Origin: Pyropia haitanensis
Taxonomy: Eukaryota; Rhodophyta; Bangiophyceae; Bangiales; Bangiaceae
Direction of reading: 5' to 3'
Assembly: GCA_008729055.1 (NCBI GenBank)
Contig: SDUX01000006.1
Coordinates: 3,708,842 to 3,772,841, forward strand
Length of the DNA stretch: 64,000 nucleotides
Below are positions 12,229 through 21,406 of this stretch, piece after piece. Numbering within the stretch: the first letter of the stretch is position 1; every line of letters begins with the position of its first letter. The notes under the pieces were generated by a model, which was not told where the DNA came from, did not search any database, and saw only the letters and a list, made by a program, of their open reading frames with translations. The translations under genes were made by a program, and so were the position numbers.

Positions 12229-12871
12229 TGTGGCATATATACGCCTGGGGGGCGCGCAGGGGCCGTCCACGGCTAAGTGGACGGCACGCGCCGCAGCCCC
12301 ACGGGCGGCCACACCCGCCGAGGGCGTCGTTGCGACCCCTCTCCCCGACCCCTGTAAAAGGGTCGGGCGGCGCACCGGGCCCGAACGGTCGCGTCACGGG
12401 TGGGGCTAGCCCCCCCCCCTAGGTCGCTTGTGATTGGGTCGAAGGCGTGCGCCGGCGGGCGATCCTTCGACCCGAAGGACAGCTCCCGGGCCGGGGGAGG
12501 ACGGCCGCGGGAGCTGGATCGAGTACTCCCTGTGACGATCGATAGGATCGACCTATCGATTGTGGTACGCCCTTTCGGGGGGTACTCACCAATTTCGCAT
12601 GCAATTATCGTCTTGGAGGGATTTCGCTTCTATTTCTTAGGACAGGTCGACCCTGCCCGGTCGACCTGTCCGATCGAGGGTTGTGGCGGGCGCGCGCGTG
12701 CCTCTTCTGGGCACGCGACGGCGTTCTCGCCCCGCTCCTCCCTGCTCGTCAGGTCTAAACGTATCCTTCTTCGTCCCGCTTACTTGCCATAGTCTTGGCA
12801 CTGCGGTTACGGGTTTGTGCGTCAAACCTCCCCCCTGATTACGGTACCCTGTGGACACCCGACTTGCCACA
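12229..12871 (+). repeat. Element B 5' LTR, a ladder of perfect inverted repeats
   Basis: Starts TGTGGCATAT and ends CTTGCCACA. Inside are seven perfect hairpin-forming inverted repeats of 8-13 bp: 12262-12285, 12344-12367, 12436-12473, 12480-12516, 12538-12560, 12640-12671 and 12695-12717. An eighth, near-perfect one lies near 12566-12590. The longest has a 13-bp arm (GGACAGGTCGACC) and a 6-nt loop. No canonical sense-strand TATA stands out apart from CATATATACG at the very start. Confidence 0.95.
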
Positions 12872-12873
12872 TT

Positions 12874-12890
12874 TGGTGGAGCAGCAGGGG
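12874..12890 (+). other. Element B primer-binding site
   Basis: TGGTGGAGCAGCAGGGG lies two bases after the LTR end. It matches the site of A except for one base. The tRNA is not identified. A leader of about 250 nt without an ORF of interest follows before gag. Confidence 0.75.
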
Positions 12891-13138
12891 ATACGCAGAA
12901 ACTCACGGCCCTCGGCCGTGAGGTGGACGTGTATCTCCTTATCTTTTACGGCTAAGACGGGTAGCGGTGTCATCGTGGACTTCGACTTGGGCGGCCGGAG
13001 CGCAGGGCGCAAACGGACCCGGGTCAAGGTGGTGGTGAGCGGGGCTCATCACGTCAAGGGGTCGCCACGGGCCGTAGCCCCGTGGACGACGACGATCGCC
13101 GGTCCTCGACAGGGGAGGACCTGATCGGCGAGGGTAAC

Positions 13139-14950
13139 ATGGATCCTCATCTTCCGAAGGACTACGTACCCCCCGATGGGACGCGCCGAAAGGGCGTCTC
13201 CACGAGGTCTTCCTCTACCACTCAAGCCCGCAACGACCCTTCTCCGCCTCCTCGTCGGGCCCCGTCGGCGCACGCCGACGTGGACCCAAAGGACGACCCG
13301 CTGACGTTCCCAGCGGCCTCGGCGTCGGCGGCTGGGCCGACGCCTACCGCAGAGGCGGAAGACGACGGCCGGACTGCCGCCTATGAAGCTGCCCTTGCTC
13401 AAGCGGAGCAAGCTTTGAATGACGAGCAGACCACGGTAGCCGAACTGACGCGACGTCTGCAGCAGCAACAAGATCTGCTGGTTGAGATGCAGAAGTCTGC
13501 TCAAGAGAGCAGATCCGCCAGTGGCTCCACGAAGAAGCCCCGACCCACCAAGAAGGGTCAGCCCAAGGATCGCAAGCAGCCGACACCTGAGCCTGTCAAG
13601 GAACAACATGACACGGCGGAGCTACTTGCGGGACTCCAGACTCTCCTTCAAGTGTACGGTGAGCGCTCCGCTCAGGGCACCCCCGAGCGCGGCCGCCGCA
13701 CACGCAAGGGCCCTCGTCACACTCGACGTGACGACGCCCCTTCCAAGTCCCGGTCATCGACGGCGACGGACCGATCTACTTCGCCCGATCGGTCGTCGTC
13801 GTCATCGTCGACATCGGGGCCCCCGACCCCTCCTTCTCCGCCGTCTTCCCCGTCGGAATCTTCCGACGAGAGCACCACGGACGAGGAGGAAGCTACGCGA
13901 CGCCGACGCGGGCTCAAGTCCAAGCGATCAAAGAAGAACGAACACGAGGTGTTCGACCGTCGGATGGCCATCCATGCACCCAACCGTCGTTACCGACGTC
14001 TGTTGTGCTACAAGACGTACTTCCTGGAGGATACGCGCCTGGCGTATCCACCCCGTCTTGTCAGGAAAGCACATAAGCTGAACAAGTGCTTGGACGGGCC
14101 GTTCCAAGGTCAGGCGCCCTTCACTGGAAAGGACCCTCTCGCCATCTTCGGGTTCTTGTCTACGTTCAAGAAAGCTTGTGACGCCGCCGGAGCGTCACAC
14201 GGACAAGCACTGCCCCTCCTCGGCTTTCGCCTGTCGGGATCGGCCAAGCTGTCCTTCACCTCCGCCGTGTCCAACAGTGGGACACGGGACGCGCACGCCA
14301 TCAAGACGTACGGGGACGGAGTCAACTGGCTGTTGCAGAAGTTTGCAACGCCGGACAAGTTGAACGAGGCCTACACCGAGGTCATTTCTGCTCGTCAAGA
14401 ACAAGAGGAAGCACCTCGAGCGTTCGGCGAACGACTCGAGCGTATGTGCGACCGCCTCGTCGGCTTGTTCAACAGCAGCGATCTCGTTGATACGTTCATC
14501 AACGGACTTCACGACGCGATCAAGGCGCAGGTTGTCATGTTCCAGATGACCAAGGGCCGCGTGTCGCTGCCGGAAGCGATCACTACCGCGCAGATCTACT
14601 GGACGGGTGTCCAGAAGGTCAAGGTGGACCTGCGTCGACACATCCGGAACACTACCTCTCCAATCCGTGTTGGAGCCGTCTCGGAAGCCGTCGTAGCGAA
14701 TGTCGCGGTCACTCCGCCGCAACCACCACGTTTCGCGCGAACGGAACGCAACGCCACACCGGCATCGAGGTCCCCGTCCCCGCGTCGAACTGCAACTTCG
14801 ACGGACGAATGCTACAACTGTCACCAATTCGGGCACTTCTCCAGCGACTGCCCCGAACCTCGACGGGAACGCCGACGTTCGTCAACGGACCGTGCCGTAA
14901 CGGCCTTCGTCGACACCGACGACCACCCTGCCCACGCTCAGGGAAACTGA
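13139..14950 (+). CDS. gag: Element B Gag polyprotein
   Basis: This is a 603-codon ORF from the first in-frame ATG. The upstream frame is open to about 13082 but has only a GTG. It should form the retrotransposon particle and bind genomic RNA. A coiled coil covers about 13380-13510. A Ser/Arg/Asp-rich stretch (13720-13950) precedes a capsid-like helical domain (13980-14640; RRLLCYKTYF, FQGQAPF, GFRLSGSAKLSF, APRAFGERLERMCDRL). A CX2CX4HX4C zinc knuckle (CYNCHQFGHFSSDC) lies near 14812-14855. The ORF stops with TGA directly after the slippery heptamer, overlapping pol. No breaks are seen. Confidence 0.93.
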   Translation: MDPHLPKDYVPPDGTRRKGVSTRSSSTTQARNDPSPPPRRAPSAHADVDPKDDPLTFPAASASAAGPTPTAEAEDDGRTAAYEAALAQAEQALNDEQTTVAELTRRLQQQQDLLVEMQKSAQESRSASGSTKKPRPTKKGQPKDRKQPTPEPVKEQHDTAELLAGLQTLLQVYGERSAQGTPERGRRTRKGPRHTRRDDAPSKSRSSTATDRSTSPDRSSSSSSTSGPPTPPSPPSSPSESSDESTTDEEEATRRRRGLKSKRSKKNEHEVFDRRMAIHAPNRRYRRLLCYKTYFLEDTRLAYPPRLVRKAHKLNKCLDGPFQGQAPFTGKDPLAIFGFLSTFKKACDAAGASHGQALPLLGFRLSGSAKLSFTSAVSNSGTRDAHAIKTYGDGVNWLLQKFATPDKLNEAYTEVISARQEQEEAPRAFGERLERMCDRLVGLFNSSDLVDTFINGLHDAIKAQVVMFQMTKGRVSLPEAITTAQIYWTGVQKVKVDLRRHIRNTTSPIRVGAVSEAVVANVAVTPPQPPRFARTERNATPASRSPSPRRTATSTDECYNCHQFGHFSSDCPEPRRERRRSSTDRAVTAFVDTDDHPAHAQGN

Positions 14951-14983
14951 GCGGTCGGTCGCGTGAGCCCGGCGCGGCCGACC
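14941..14983 (+). promoter_or_regulatory. -1 programmed ribosomal frameshift signal of element B
   Basis: The heptamer GGGAAAC (14941-14947) is in the correct register (G GGA AAC in the gag frame) directly before the gag stop TGA. After a 5-nt spacer comes a stem of 11 bp with one G-U: GGTCGGTCGCG (14953-14963) pairs with CGCGGCCGACC (14973-14983) around a 9-nt loop. Slipping back one base continues straight into the pol frame. This matches known -1 signals in slippery sequence, spacing and stem strength. The function itself is inferred. Confidence 0.9.
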
Positions 14984-17900
14984 TTCCCCCTGACCGCGGC
15001 AAACCCCAACCAACACCTCGGTGTTGGACGTCGATCCTCAACAAGGCGTACCGTCACTACACGGTTCCCCTGTGTCTGGGGCCTGCCCCAGAACACATGC
15101 GTGCGATGCGGCCCACGCTGGATACAGGGGCGGGTCTCAACCTCATTCGGGTTGACCAACTTCCGGCGAACTGGACCTCGTTCGCGTCCAAGAATCGACG
15201 GACGCCCAAGGTGGTTGACGCCAGTGGCAACCCCCTTCCCATCCTGGCGGCGATCAACATCATCGTCGACTCCGGGCACGTTAAGATGGTCTCAACGTTC
15301 CACGTCGTCAAGGAGTTGGCCGTCCCGGCCATCTTGGGTACCCGGTTCATCAACCAGCACGTGGAGGCTATCTACCCACGTCTCAACAAGGTGTACTGGA
15401 CCGACCCCAGTTCACCTGTCTCGGTTTGCATGCCCATCTTGGACACGCACTGCGTTCAACGGCAACAGGGCAAGGTCCGTCTGGCTAAGCGGACGACCTT
15501 GCCGCCGTTCACCGAAGTGTTCGCGGCAGCCAACAGCGACATCACCGGGTTGATCCATGTGACCACCAACTCAAGATTGCACCAAGGTCACCAAGTCATC
15601 TTGGCGAATGGGGTCGCCTGCACCTTGCCTGCCGTGCCCTTCCAGGTACGATTGTGCAACGTCGGCGCGACGACCAGGTACCTCAAGAAAGGTACCGTCC
15701 TCGGGTCAGCGGAGATGTACGAGGGGCCAGTCATCGCCACGGTCGATGAGAAGCCCCAACCTCCGCAAGATAAGCCCGCGCCGTCGGTCGACTCAGTCGA
15801 CCTCGCGGACGCTCCGAAGCACCTCCACAAGCGTATCCGGAGGATGCTCGAGCAGCATCAGGTCATGTGGAGCGGCAAGCTGGGGACGATCCACGCCACC
15901 GTTCATCGGATTGAAACCGATGACAAGGTCATCCCGATCCACCAGGCCCCCTACCGGACGGGCCTGCGCAAGAGGGAGATCATCACGGACTGCATCAACG
16001 CCATGCTCAAGCAGGAAGTGATACGGCCAAGCCACAGCGACTGGTCAAGCCCAGTCGTGGTCGTGCCCAAGAAGAACGGCAAGCCGAGGTTCTGCATCGA
16101 TTACCGACGGCTGAACGCCGTCACCAAGAAGGATACCTATCCCATTCCTAGGATGGATGATTGCCTCGACTCGTTGGGCGAGGCGCAGTTCTTCTCGACA
16201 CTTGATTGCACAGCCGGTTACTGGCAAGTGCCACTCCGAAAGGAGGACCAAGAGAAGACCGCCTTCGCATGTCACGACGGACTCTTCGAATGGGTCGTCA
16301 TGCCGTTCGGGCTGACGAATGCCCCGGCAACGTTCCAGCGAGCCCTGGACATCATCTTGTCTGGCCTCAAGTGGCAGATATGTCTTGTCTACCTTGACGA
16401 CGTCATCGTGTTCTCCAAGTCCGCCGAGGAACACGTCAGCCACCTGGACGTAGTCTTGACACGCCTACGTAAAGCAGGCGTCACACTCAACCTTGAGAAG
16501 TGTGCCTTCTTCAAGAAAGAAGTCGAGTACCTCGGTCACTTGGTCTGCCCCGGCCAACTCAAGGTGCACAACAAGAACACCGAGGCCCTCAAACGGGCCA
16601 CCTTCCCCAAGACGAAGACCCATATGAAGAGCTTCCTCGGCGCCTGCAACGTCTACCGACGCTTCGTCAAGGACTTCGCCAAGAGAGCGAGACCATTAAC
16701 CGAGCTGACCAAGAACGACGTCGGCCCGGATCTGCCTGAACCAACGGCAGAACAACTCGCGGCGTTTGAAGACCTCAAACAAGCCTTGGTGACACCGCCG
16801 GTGCTCACCATCCCGCACCCCACCCGTCGATTCGTGGTCGACGTCGACGCGTGCGCGGACCAGCTCGGGTGCGCCTTGTTGCAAGAACAAGAAGATGGAC
16901 AGCTGCAACCGGTGGGCTACTACAGCCGCACGCTGAAGCCGGCCGAGCAGAACTACTGCACGACGGAACGCGAATGCGTTGGACTTGTGTGGGGAGTGCT
17001 GACTTTACGGCACTTCTTGGACGGCAACAAGTTCACGGTGCGAACGGACCATCAGGCACTAAGGTGGATCTACAATACCACCGACCCAAGCAGCCGGTTG
17101 ATGCGATGGCGCCTCCGCTTGGCCGAGTTCACCTTCGACGTCTTGTACAAGCCTGGTGCAAGTCATCATGCACCCGACTTCTTGTCACGGACGCGCACCG
17201 GCGCGCTTGACGACTCGGATCTCGACGACGAGATCCCATGCTTGGCTCTGGCCGAGACGGCCAGAAGCTTGCAGAGGGGGCGGTACACCCACGCGGTACG
17301 GCTGACACCGGTCGCGTTTGAGGACCTAGTAGCGGACCAGGCGACCGACGCCTTGTGCAAGGTCATCCGCAAGAAGATAGCCGCAGGCAAGGCCCCCAAC
17401 TTCTCGGTGAAGGACGGCGCGCTCTACCGAGAGGGCCTCGACGGGGACCAGCTTGTGGTTCCGCACAAGCATCGGGCGAGGTTGCTCCACTTGGCACACT
17501 TCCCGACCACGGAGGGACATCCGGGATCAAACCGGATGTACTACTCCATGCGGCGCCGGTTCTACTGGCCGTCGATGGCCACCGACGCCTACGGAGTTGT
17601 CACGCGGTGCGCCGCATGCGCACAGAGCCGGCTTGCGTTGCGACGCCACACGGCGCCGATGAGGCTGTTCCCGGCGACCGAGCCGTTGACGGAAGTCAAC
17701 GTCGACATCCTCGGGCCGCTGCCTGTCTCGTTGACGCGCAACAAGTACGTGTTGGCATTCACCGACCGCTTCTCCAAGGTCGTCCGTTGCGTCGCCCTGA
17801 AGAAGGTGACCGCTGTCACGGTAGCCTCGGCGTTGGTGGAGGTATGGGTGGCCAGCTACGGGCCACCCGACGTGCTCCTGTCGGATCAAGGAAGCCAGTT

Positions 17901-19485
17901 CATGTCGAAGTTCTTCATCGCCGTGTGCCGGACCCTTGGCATTGAGACAAGGGAGTCGACGCCGTACCACCCGCAGACAAACGGGCAGGTGGAGCGGTAC
18001 AACCGCACCATCGTCAAGCAGCTCCGGCACTACGTTGCGGATAACCCGCAACGGTGGGATGAGCTCCTACCCATCCTCACGTACGCGTACAACACGCAGC
18101 CGCATCGATCGACGGGCGTGGCACCGTTCGAGCTGGTCATCCCCAGACGGATCCCGAACCTCACGGTGCACAGCCCGCCACCCGGTGTGTCTATCCAGGC
18201 ACACGGCACCACCAAGGACGGCTCGCCCTTGTCGGTCAAGCGCTCCTTCATGGCCCGGCTCCGCAAGACCATACCCAAGGTGGCCGAGGCTCTGCGCAAG
18301 ACGCAGCAGCGCTACAAGAAGACGTACGACAAGAACCTTGCCACCCGGAACAAGGATGTCAAGATCGGCGACTACGTGTACCTGAAGGCACACCAACGCG
18401 AGCACAAGTTGTCCAGCCCCACGAACGGGCCGTTCCTTGTCGTCGACCTGGACGACAAGACGTTCGTTGTCCAGGTGGGGGACGAGGAGAGCAGAGTGTC
18501 ATGGGACCAAGCGACGCCAGCCCCAAGACCCGATGCAGCCGGCGAAGCCGACGCCACTCCTCATGCCCTGCTCAAGGACAAGGTGAACCTGTCCGACCGT
18601 CCATCCGTGATGGACGACTACCTCATCGACAAGCTCGTCGGGTATCGATGCGTCGATGGGGAGCACCAAGCCAAGGTGCGGTGGTGGGGGTACCAGAGCA
18701 ACGACGACGTGTGGACGCCGCTCGGCGACCTGCCGAAGCACTTGGTCCTGCGGTACCTGCGGAACCAGAACAAGCAAGTGCCGGGGTACGAGTGGTCACC
18801 AACTAAGATGACACTCAGGTCGCAGAGCCAAGGCCTCCCACACCCGGACGCCCGCGTGAACGCGGTGACCCCCAGCGTCAGGTGGGTGCCAACCATCATC
18901 GCCTTCCACCAATCGCCCGACGGTCACGTCCAAGCGCGACTCATCTGGACCCACCCGCGCGGGCAGGTGGGCGAGGTCATCCCCCTGTACTACCTACGCA
19001 GTACATTCCCCACGAACTTCCCCCGTAACATACCGGAGCGGGCGGACTGGACGGCTCCCCGAGCAATCGTGGACCGGTTGGAGAAGCTCCACGGGCCTCA
19101 CACCATCGACTTGTTCGCCACTCGGGCGAACAAGAGGTTCGAGCGGTTCGGCTCCAAGGAGTGCGAGCCCGGGGCCGAGTGGCGTGACTCAATGTGTCAC
19201 GACTGGACGCCCCACAACGCGTGGGCGAACCCCCCGACCTCGCTCCTTCCGGAGATTGCCGAGCGACTGGCAAGTGGCCCTCTATTGGCCCTCACCCTCC
19301 TCGCCCCCCGGTGGGAGGCGCAAGAATGGTTCAGTATCTTCATGAACCGATGCTTCGAGTACGAGGAGTTACCCTTGGAGTGCTTCCCCCGCTCGCCCGC
19401 GAGTCCCGGCCTATGGGTGGCTGAGCACCCACCGGTCTGGACCACGATAGTATTTCGCTTTGAGCGAAATCATGCCGGCGAGTAG
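14941..19485 (+). CDS. pol: Element B Pol polyprotein: PR-RT-RNaseH-integrase-chromodomain-Dam-like
   Basis: Read by -1 frameshift from gag. Domains in order: aspartic protease (LDTGAG near 15118-15135); reverse transcriptase (FCIDYRRLNA near 16090, YLDD at 16390-16401); RNase H (VDVDACADQ near 16840; TDHQALRW near 17046); integrase with HHCC finger (17464-17635) and DDE core (VDIL near 17702, LSDQG near 17880, GQVERYN near 17984); chromodomain (about 18607-18795, VRWWGY). A further domain of about 200 residues (18800-19485) has TIDLFAT (19101-19121) and NPP (19228-19236). It resembles phage-type Dam adenine methyltransferases and the methyltransferase-like module of DIRS elements. The frame is uninterrupted. 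The extra C-terminal domain is unusual for Ty3/gypsy. Confidence 0.93.
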   Translation, partial: GKLSGRSREPGAADLPPDRGKPQPTPRCWTSILNKAYRHYTVPLCLGPAPEHMRAMRPTLDTGAGLNLIRVDQLPANWTSFASKNRRTPKVVDASGNPLPILAAINIIVDSGHVKMVSTFHVVKELAVPAILGTRFINQHVEAIYPRLNKVYWTDPSSPVSVCMPILDTHCVQRQQGKVRLAKRTTLPPFTEVFAAANSDITGLIHVTTNSRLHQGHQVILANGVACTLPAVPFQVRLCNVGATTRYLKKGTVLGSAEMYEGPVIATVDEKPQPPQDKPAPSVDSVDLADAPKHLHKRIRRMLEQHQVMWSGKLGTIHATVHRIETDDKVIPIHQAPYRTGLRKREIITDCINAMLKQEVIRPSHSDWSSPVVVVPKKNGKPRFCIDYRRLNAVTKKDTYPIPRMDDCLDSLGEAQFFSTLDCTAGYWQVPLRKEDQEKTAFACHDGLFEWVVMPFGLTNAPATFQRALDIILSGLKWQICLVYLDDVIVFSKSAEEHVSHLDVVLTRLRKAGVTLNLEKCAFFKKEVEYLGHLVCPGQLKVHNKNTEALKRATFPKTKTHMKSFLGACNVYRRFVKDFAKRARPLTELTKNDVGPDLPEPTAEQLAAFEDLKQALVTPPVLTIPHPTRRFVVDVDACADQLGCALLQEQEDGQLQPVGYYSRTLKPAEQNYCTTERECVGLVWGVLTLRHFLDGNKFTVRTDHQALRWIYNTTDPSSRLMRWRLRLAEFTFDVLYKPGASHHAPDFLSRTRTGALDDSDLDDEIPCLALAETARSLQRGRYTHAVRLTPVAFEDLVADQATDALCKVIRKKIAAGKAPNFSVKDGALYREGLDGDQLVVPHKHRARLLHLAHFPTTEGHPGSNRMYYSMRRRFYWPSMATDAYGVVTRCAACAQSRLALRRHTAPMRLFPATEPLTEVNVDILGPLPVSLTRNKYVLAFTDRFSKVVRCVALKKVTAVTVASALVEVWVASYGPPDVLLSDQGSQFMSKFFIAVCRTLGIETRESTPYHPQTNGQVERYNRTIVKQLRHYVADNPQRWDELLPILTYAYNTQPHRSTGVAPFELVIPRRIPNLTVHSPPPGVSIQAHGTTKDGSPLSVKRSFMARLRKTIPKVAEALRKTQQRYKKTYDKNLATRNKDVKIGDYVYLKAHQREHKLSSPTNGPFLVVDLDDKTFVVQVGDEESRVSWDQATPAPRPDAAGEADATPHALLKDKVNLSDRPSVMDDYLIDKLVGYRCVDGEHQAKVRWWGYQSNDDVWTPLGDLPKHLVLRYLRNQNKQVPGYEWSPTKMTLRSQSQGLPHPDARVNAVTPSVRWVPTIIAFHQSPDGHVQARLIWTHPRGQVGEVIPLYYLRSTFPTNFPRNIPERADWTAPRAIVDRLEKLHGPHTIDLFATRANKRFERFGSKECEPGAEWRDSMCHDWTPHNAWANPPTSLLPEIAERLASGPLLALTLLAPRWEAQEWFSIFMNRCFEYEELPLECFPRSPASPGLWVAEHPPVWTTIVFRFERNHAGE

Positions 19486-19591
19486 CAGAGTAACAAGACG
19501 ATTCATGGGTACCTGGGCGTCCCTATAGGGCTAGCCCCTCCCCCTCCTTCCCCACCAACTGCATCCGACACGCGGGAGCCTCCTACACCCG

Positions 19592-20530
19592 TCACTCACC
19601 CCCCTCACCCCAGATGTCAGCCACGTTGAAGCGGCCCGATGACCCCTCGCCGGGGTCATTCATCACCTCATCCAAGGCGGTGCGGAACCGGTCGTACAAC
19701 AACGACCGCGACGCCGCGTCCAGCGCGGCGTCTGCCAGGGACCGCGACGCCACCTCGAAGGTGGCGCCATCCAGCCGGTCCACCTCCAAGCGTAGTGCCT
19801 GCTGCATCACGCGTACCGTCTCGCACCAGGCACGGTTGATCAGACGCGCCGGGAGGTGCATGCGCTTCAACTCGCGCAGGTCCTCCGAGCGGAAGAGTCG
19901 GCGGAACGCCGACTCGTCCGCCGGCGACGCGACCAACGGCACCTTCCCGGGGCCGGCCCTGTACCCCTCCGGGGTACACGACCGATACCGGGACCCCGTG
20001 GGAGAGAGCGACCGCGAGGCGTGGCGAGACCCGCGCTCGCGCCGACGCCGGGACGCCGAGCGCGACGACGACGGCGACGAATGCCGCCGTCGGTGAGTCG
20101 ACCGCGTCTCCGCCGTCGACTCCGACCCGTCCTGCTGTCGGCCGGGACGGCGAGAATGACGACGGCGGCGTGAAGAACGCCCCCGCGCACGGCTCGGGGT
20201 CGCCGGTGAAGGCGACCGCTCACGTCGACCGCGGCATGCGCTAGCCGTGTCCTCAGAAGGGCTGTGCCGGCGGCGCGGACGGGATCGGCGGCTCTCGGAA
20301 GCGCCCGGGCCCGAGGCGTTGCCGCGGCGACCCCTCTTCCCGCGGACGGGGCTGCCAAAGTCCCCCGCCCCAGCAGCGTCCCCAGCCGGAGGACGCTCTC
20401 CCGGCCCCCCTGCCGTGCCCGATGGGGGAGGCCGGCCCCGACCCGACGTGTGTGGCGCCCGGCCGCCACCCCGTCCGCCCCGACCGCGTCCGCGGCTACG
20501 CGCGGACCCTTCGTGCCGGGAAGACCCCGG
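19592..20530 (-). CDS. Element B antisense ORF, C-terminal part (RS-rich protein)
   Basis: This is the 3' portion of a long minus-strand ORF split by element C. Deleting C and one CCCGG copy restores the same frame. It runs tail-to-tail toward pol, whose stop is about 100 bp away. It encodes a Gly/Arg-rich stretch, then an Arg/Ser-rich stretch (about 19960-20300; RRRRHSRR, SPSSSRSASRRRRERGS) like the RS domains of RNA-binding proteins. It ends in a helical segment (LRLEVDRLDGATFEVASRSL, then FRTALDE and FNVADIWG) that has a counterpart in element A at 35526-35894. The function is unknown. It is clearly part of the element, as it lies between pol and the 3' LTR. Confidence 0.75.
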   Translation of the reverse strand, partial: PGSSRHEGSARSRGRGRGGRGGGRAPHTSGRGRPPPSGTAGGPGERPPAGDAAGAGDFGSPVRGKRGRRGNASGPGASESRRSRPRRRHSPSEDTASACRGRRERSPSPATPSRARGRSSRRRRHSRRPGRQQDGSESTAETRSTHRRRHSSPSSSRSASRRRRERGSRHASRSLSPTGSRYRSCTPEGYRAGPGKVPLVASPADESAFRRLFRSEDLRELKRMHLPARLINRAWCETVRVMQQALRLEVDRLDGATFEVASRSLADAALDAASRSLLYDRFRTALDEVMNDPGEGSSGRFNVADIWGEGGE

Positions 20531-21393
20531 TGTGAGGCACCACCCACACACGGGCAGCCCTCAACGTACTGGTGCCGGTGTCAGCAACCCGTGCACCAAT
20601 GAGGATGCCGGGCGCGGGGAAGGTGACGGGTGGGATGACGGTGATGGGGGTGGGGAAGAGGATGGGCGTGACGTCGGTGAGGGTCGAGGGGGTCGAAGGT
20701 GAAGGAGGTCTTTGTGTCTCTGTCTGTGGTTATTCCCCCCGAGGTCTCTCCCGGTGGCGCCCACACTCACGCATTATATACCCCCAGGGGGACACCCAGG
20801 GTGCCCCAAAGCATGCAATTGCCCGTCGTGCCGGTGGACGGCACCAAAGCTCTCAAAACAAAGCATGGGCTCTCAGAACAAAGCAAGGGTGGGCGTGTGC
20901 GCCCCAAGGCGCCCCACCAGAAAGCCCCAAACGGGGGGGAGACGGTGTGCGGCGCTCGTAGCGCCGCGCGGCTGGCCCCACGCGCCATTCGACCCGAAAA
21001 GCCTCAGAGGCGTGTAAGCAGACGCCAGTCTTCGGGTCGAATATCTCCCGTGGGTCAGCAAGTCTTGTCGCTCCCATTGGTCCACGGGGAGATTGTTCCG
21101 GCTTGCTGACGCGTCAGAGATGTGGCTCGTCTTTTGGTCCGTTTAGTCCGTTGATCCGTTGGAGACTGTACCCGTCGGCAGATGAGTCAGGGTAGTGTCG
21201 GTTAGCCAATCCGCGGCTCCCGTGCTGACCGTCCGTTAGTAGTAGATTATCGGACGGACACCGCGGCATGCCCCAGATTACTTTGGAGTTGATGCGTCTT
21301 GGAAGGAGTTGGCTGAGAAGGACAGGGAAGGAGAGGCCCCAGTCCTTATCCCCTAGGCTCCAGTCTTGGGGATTTAAGGGGCATATCCTTACA
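20531..21393 (-). repeat. Element C 3' LTR (left copy)
   Basis: On the minus strand it starts TGTAAGGATATG and ends GGTGCCTCACA. It is an 863-bp copy of 27039-27898. It contains the minus-strand TATA-like TATATAATGCG near 20772-20780. Confidence 0.96.
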
Positions 21394-21406
21394 CCTCCCC
21401 CCCCTT
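21394..21406 (-). other. Element C polypurine tract
   Basis: On the minus strand AAGGGGGGGGAGG lies directly before the 3' LTR, the expected plus-strand primer of reverse transcription. It overlaps the pol stop codon (TAA at 21405-21407). Confidence 0.9.

Noticed and set aside
19592..20530. Host gene with transposons inserted beside it
   Set aside because: The ORF lies between pol and the 3' LTR within one target duplication in both A and B, so it travels with the element.
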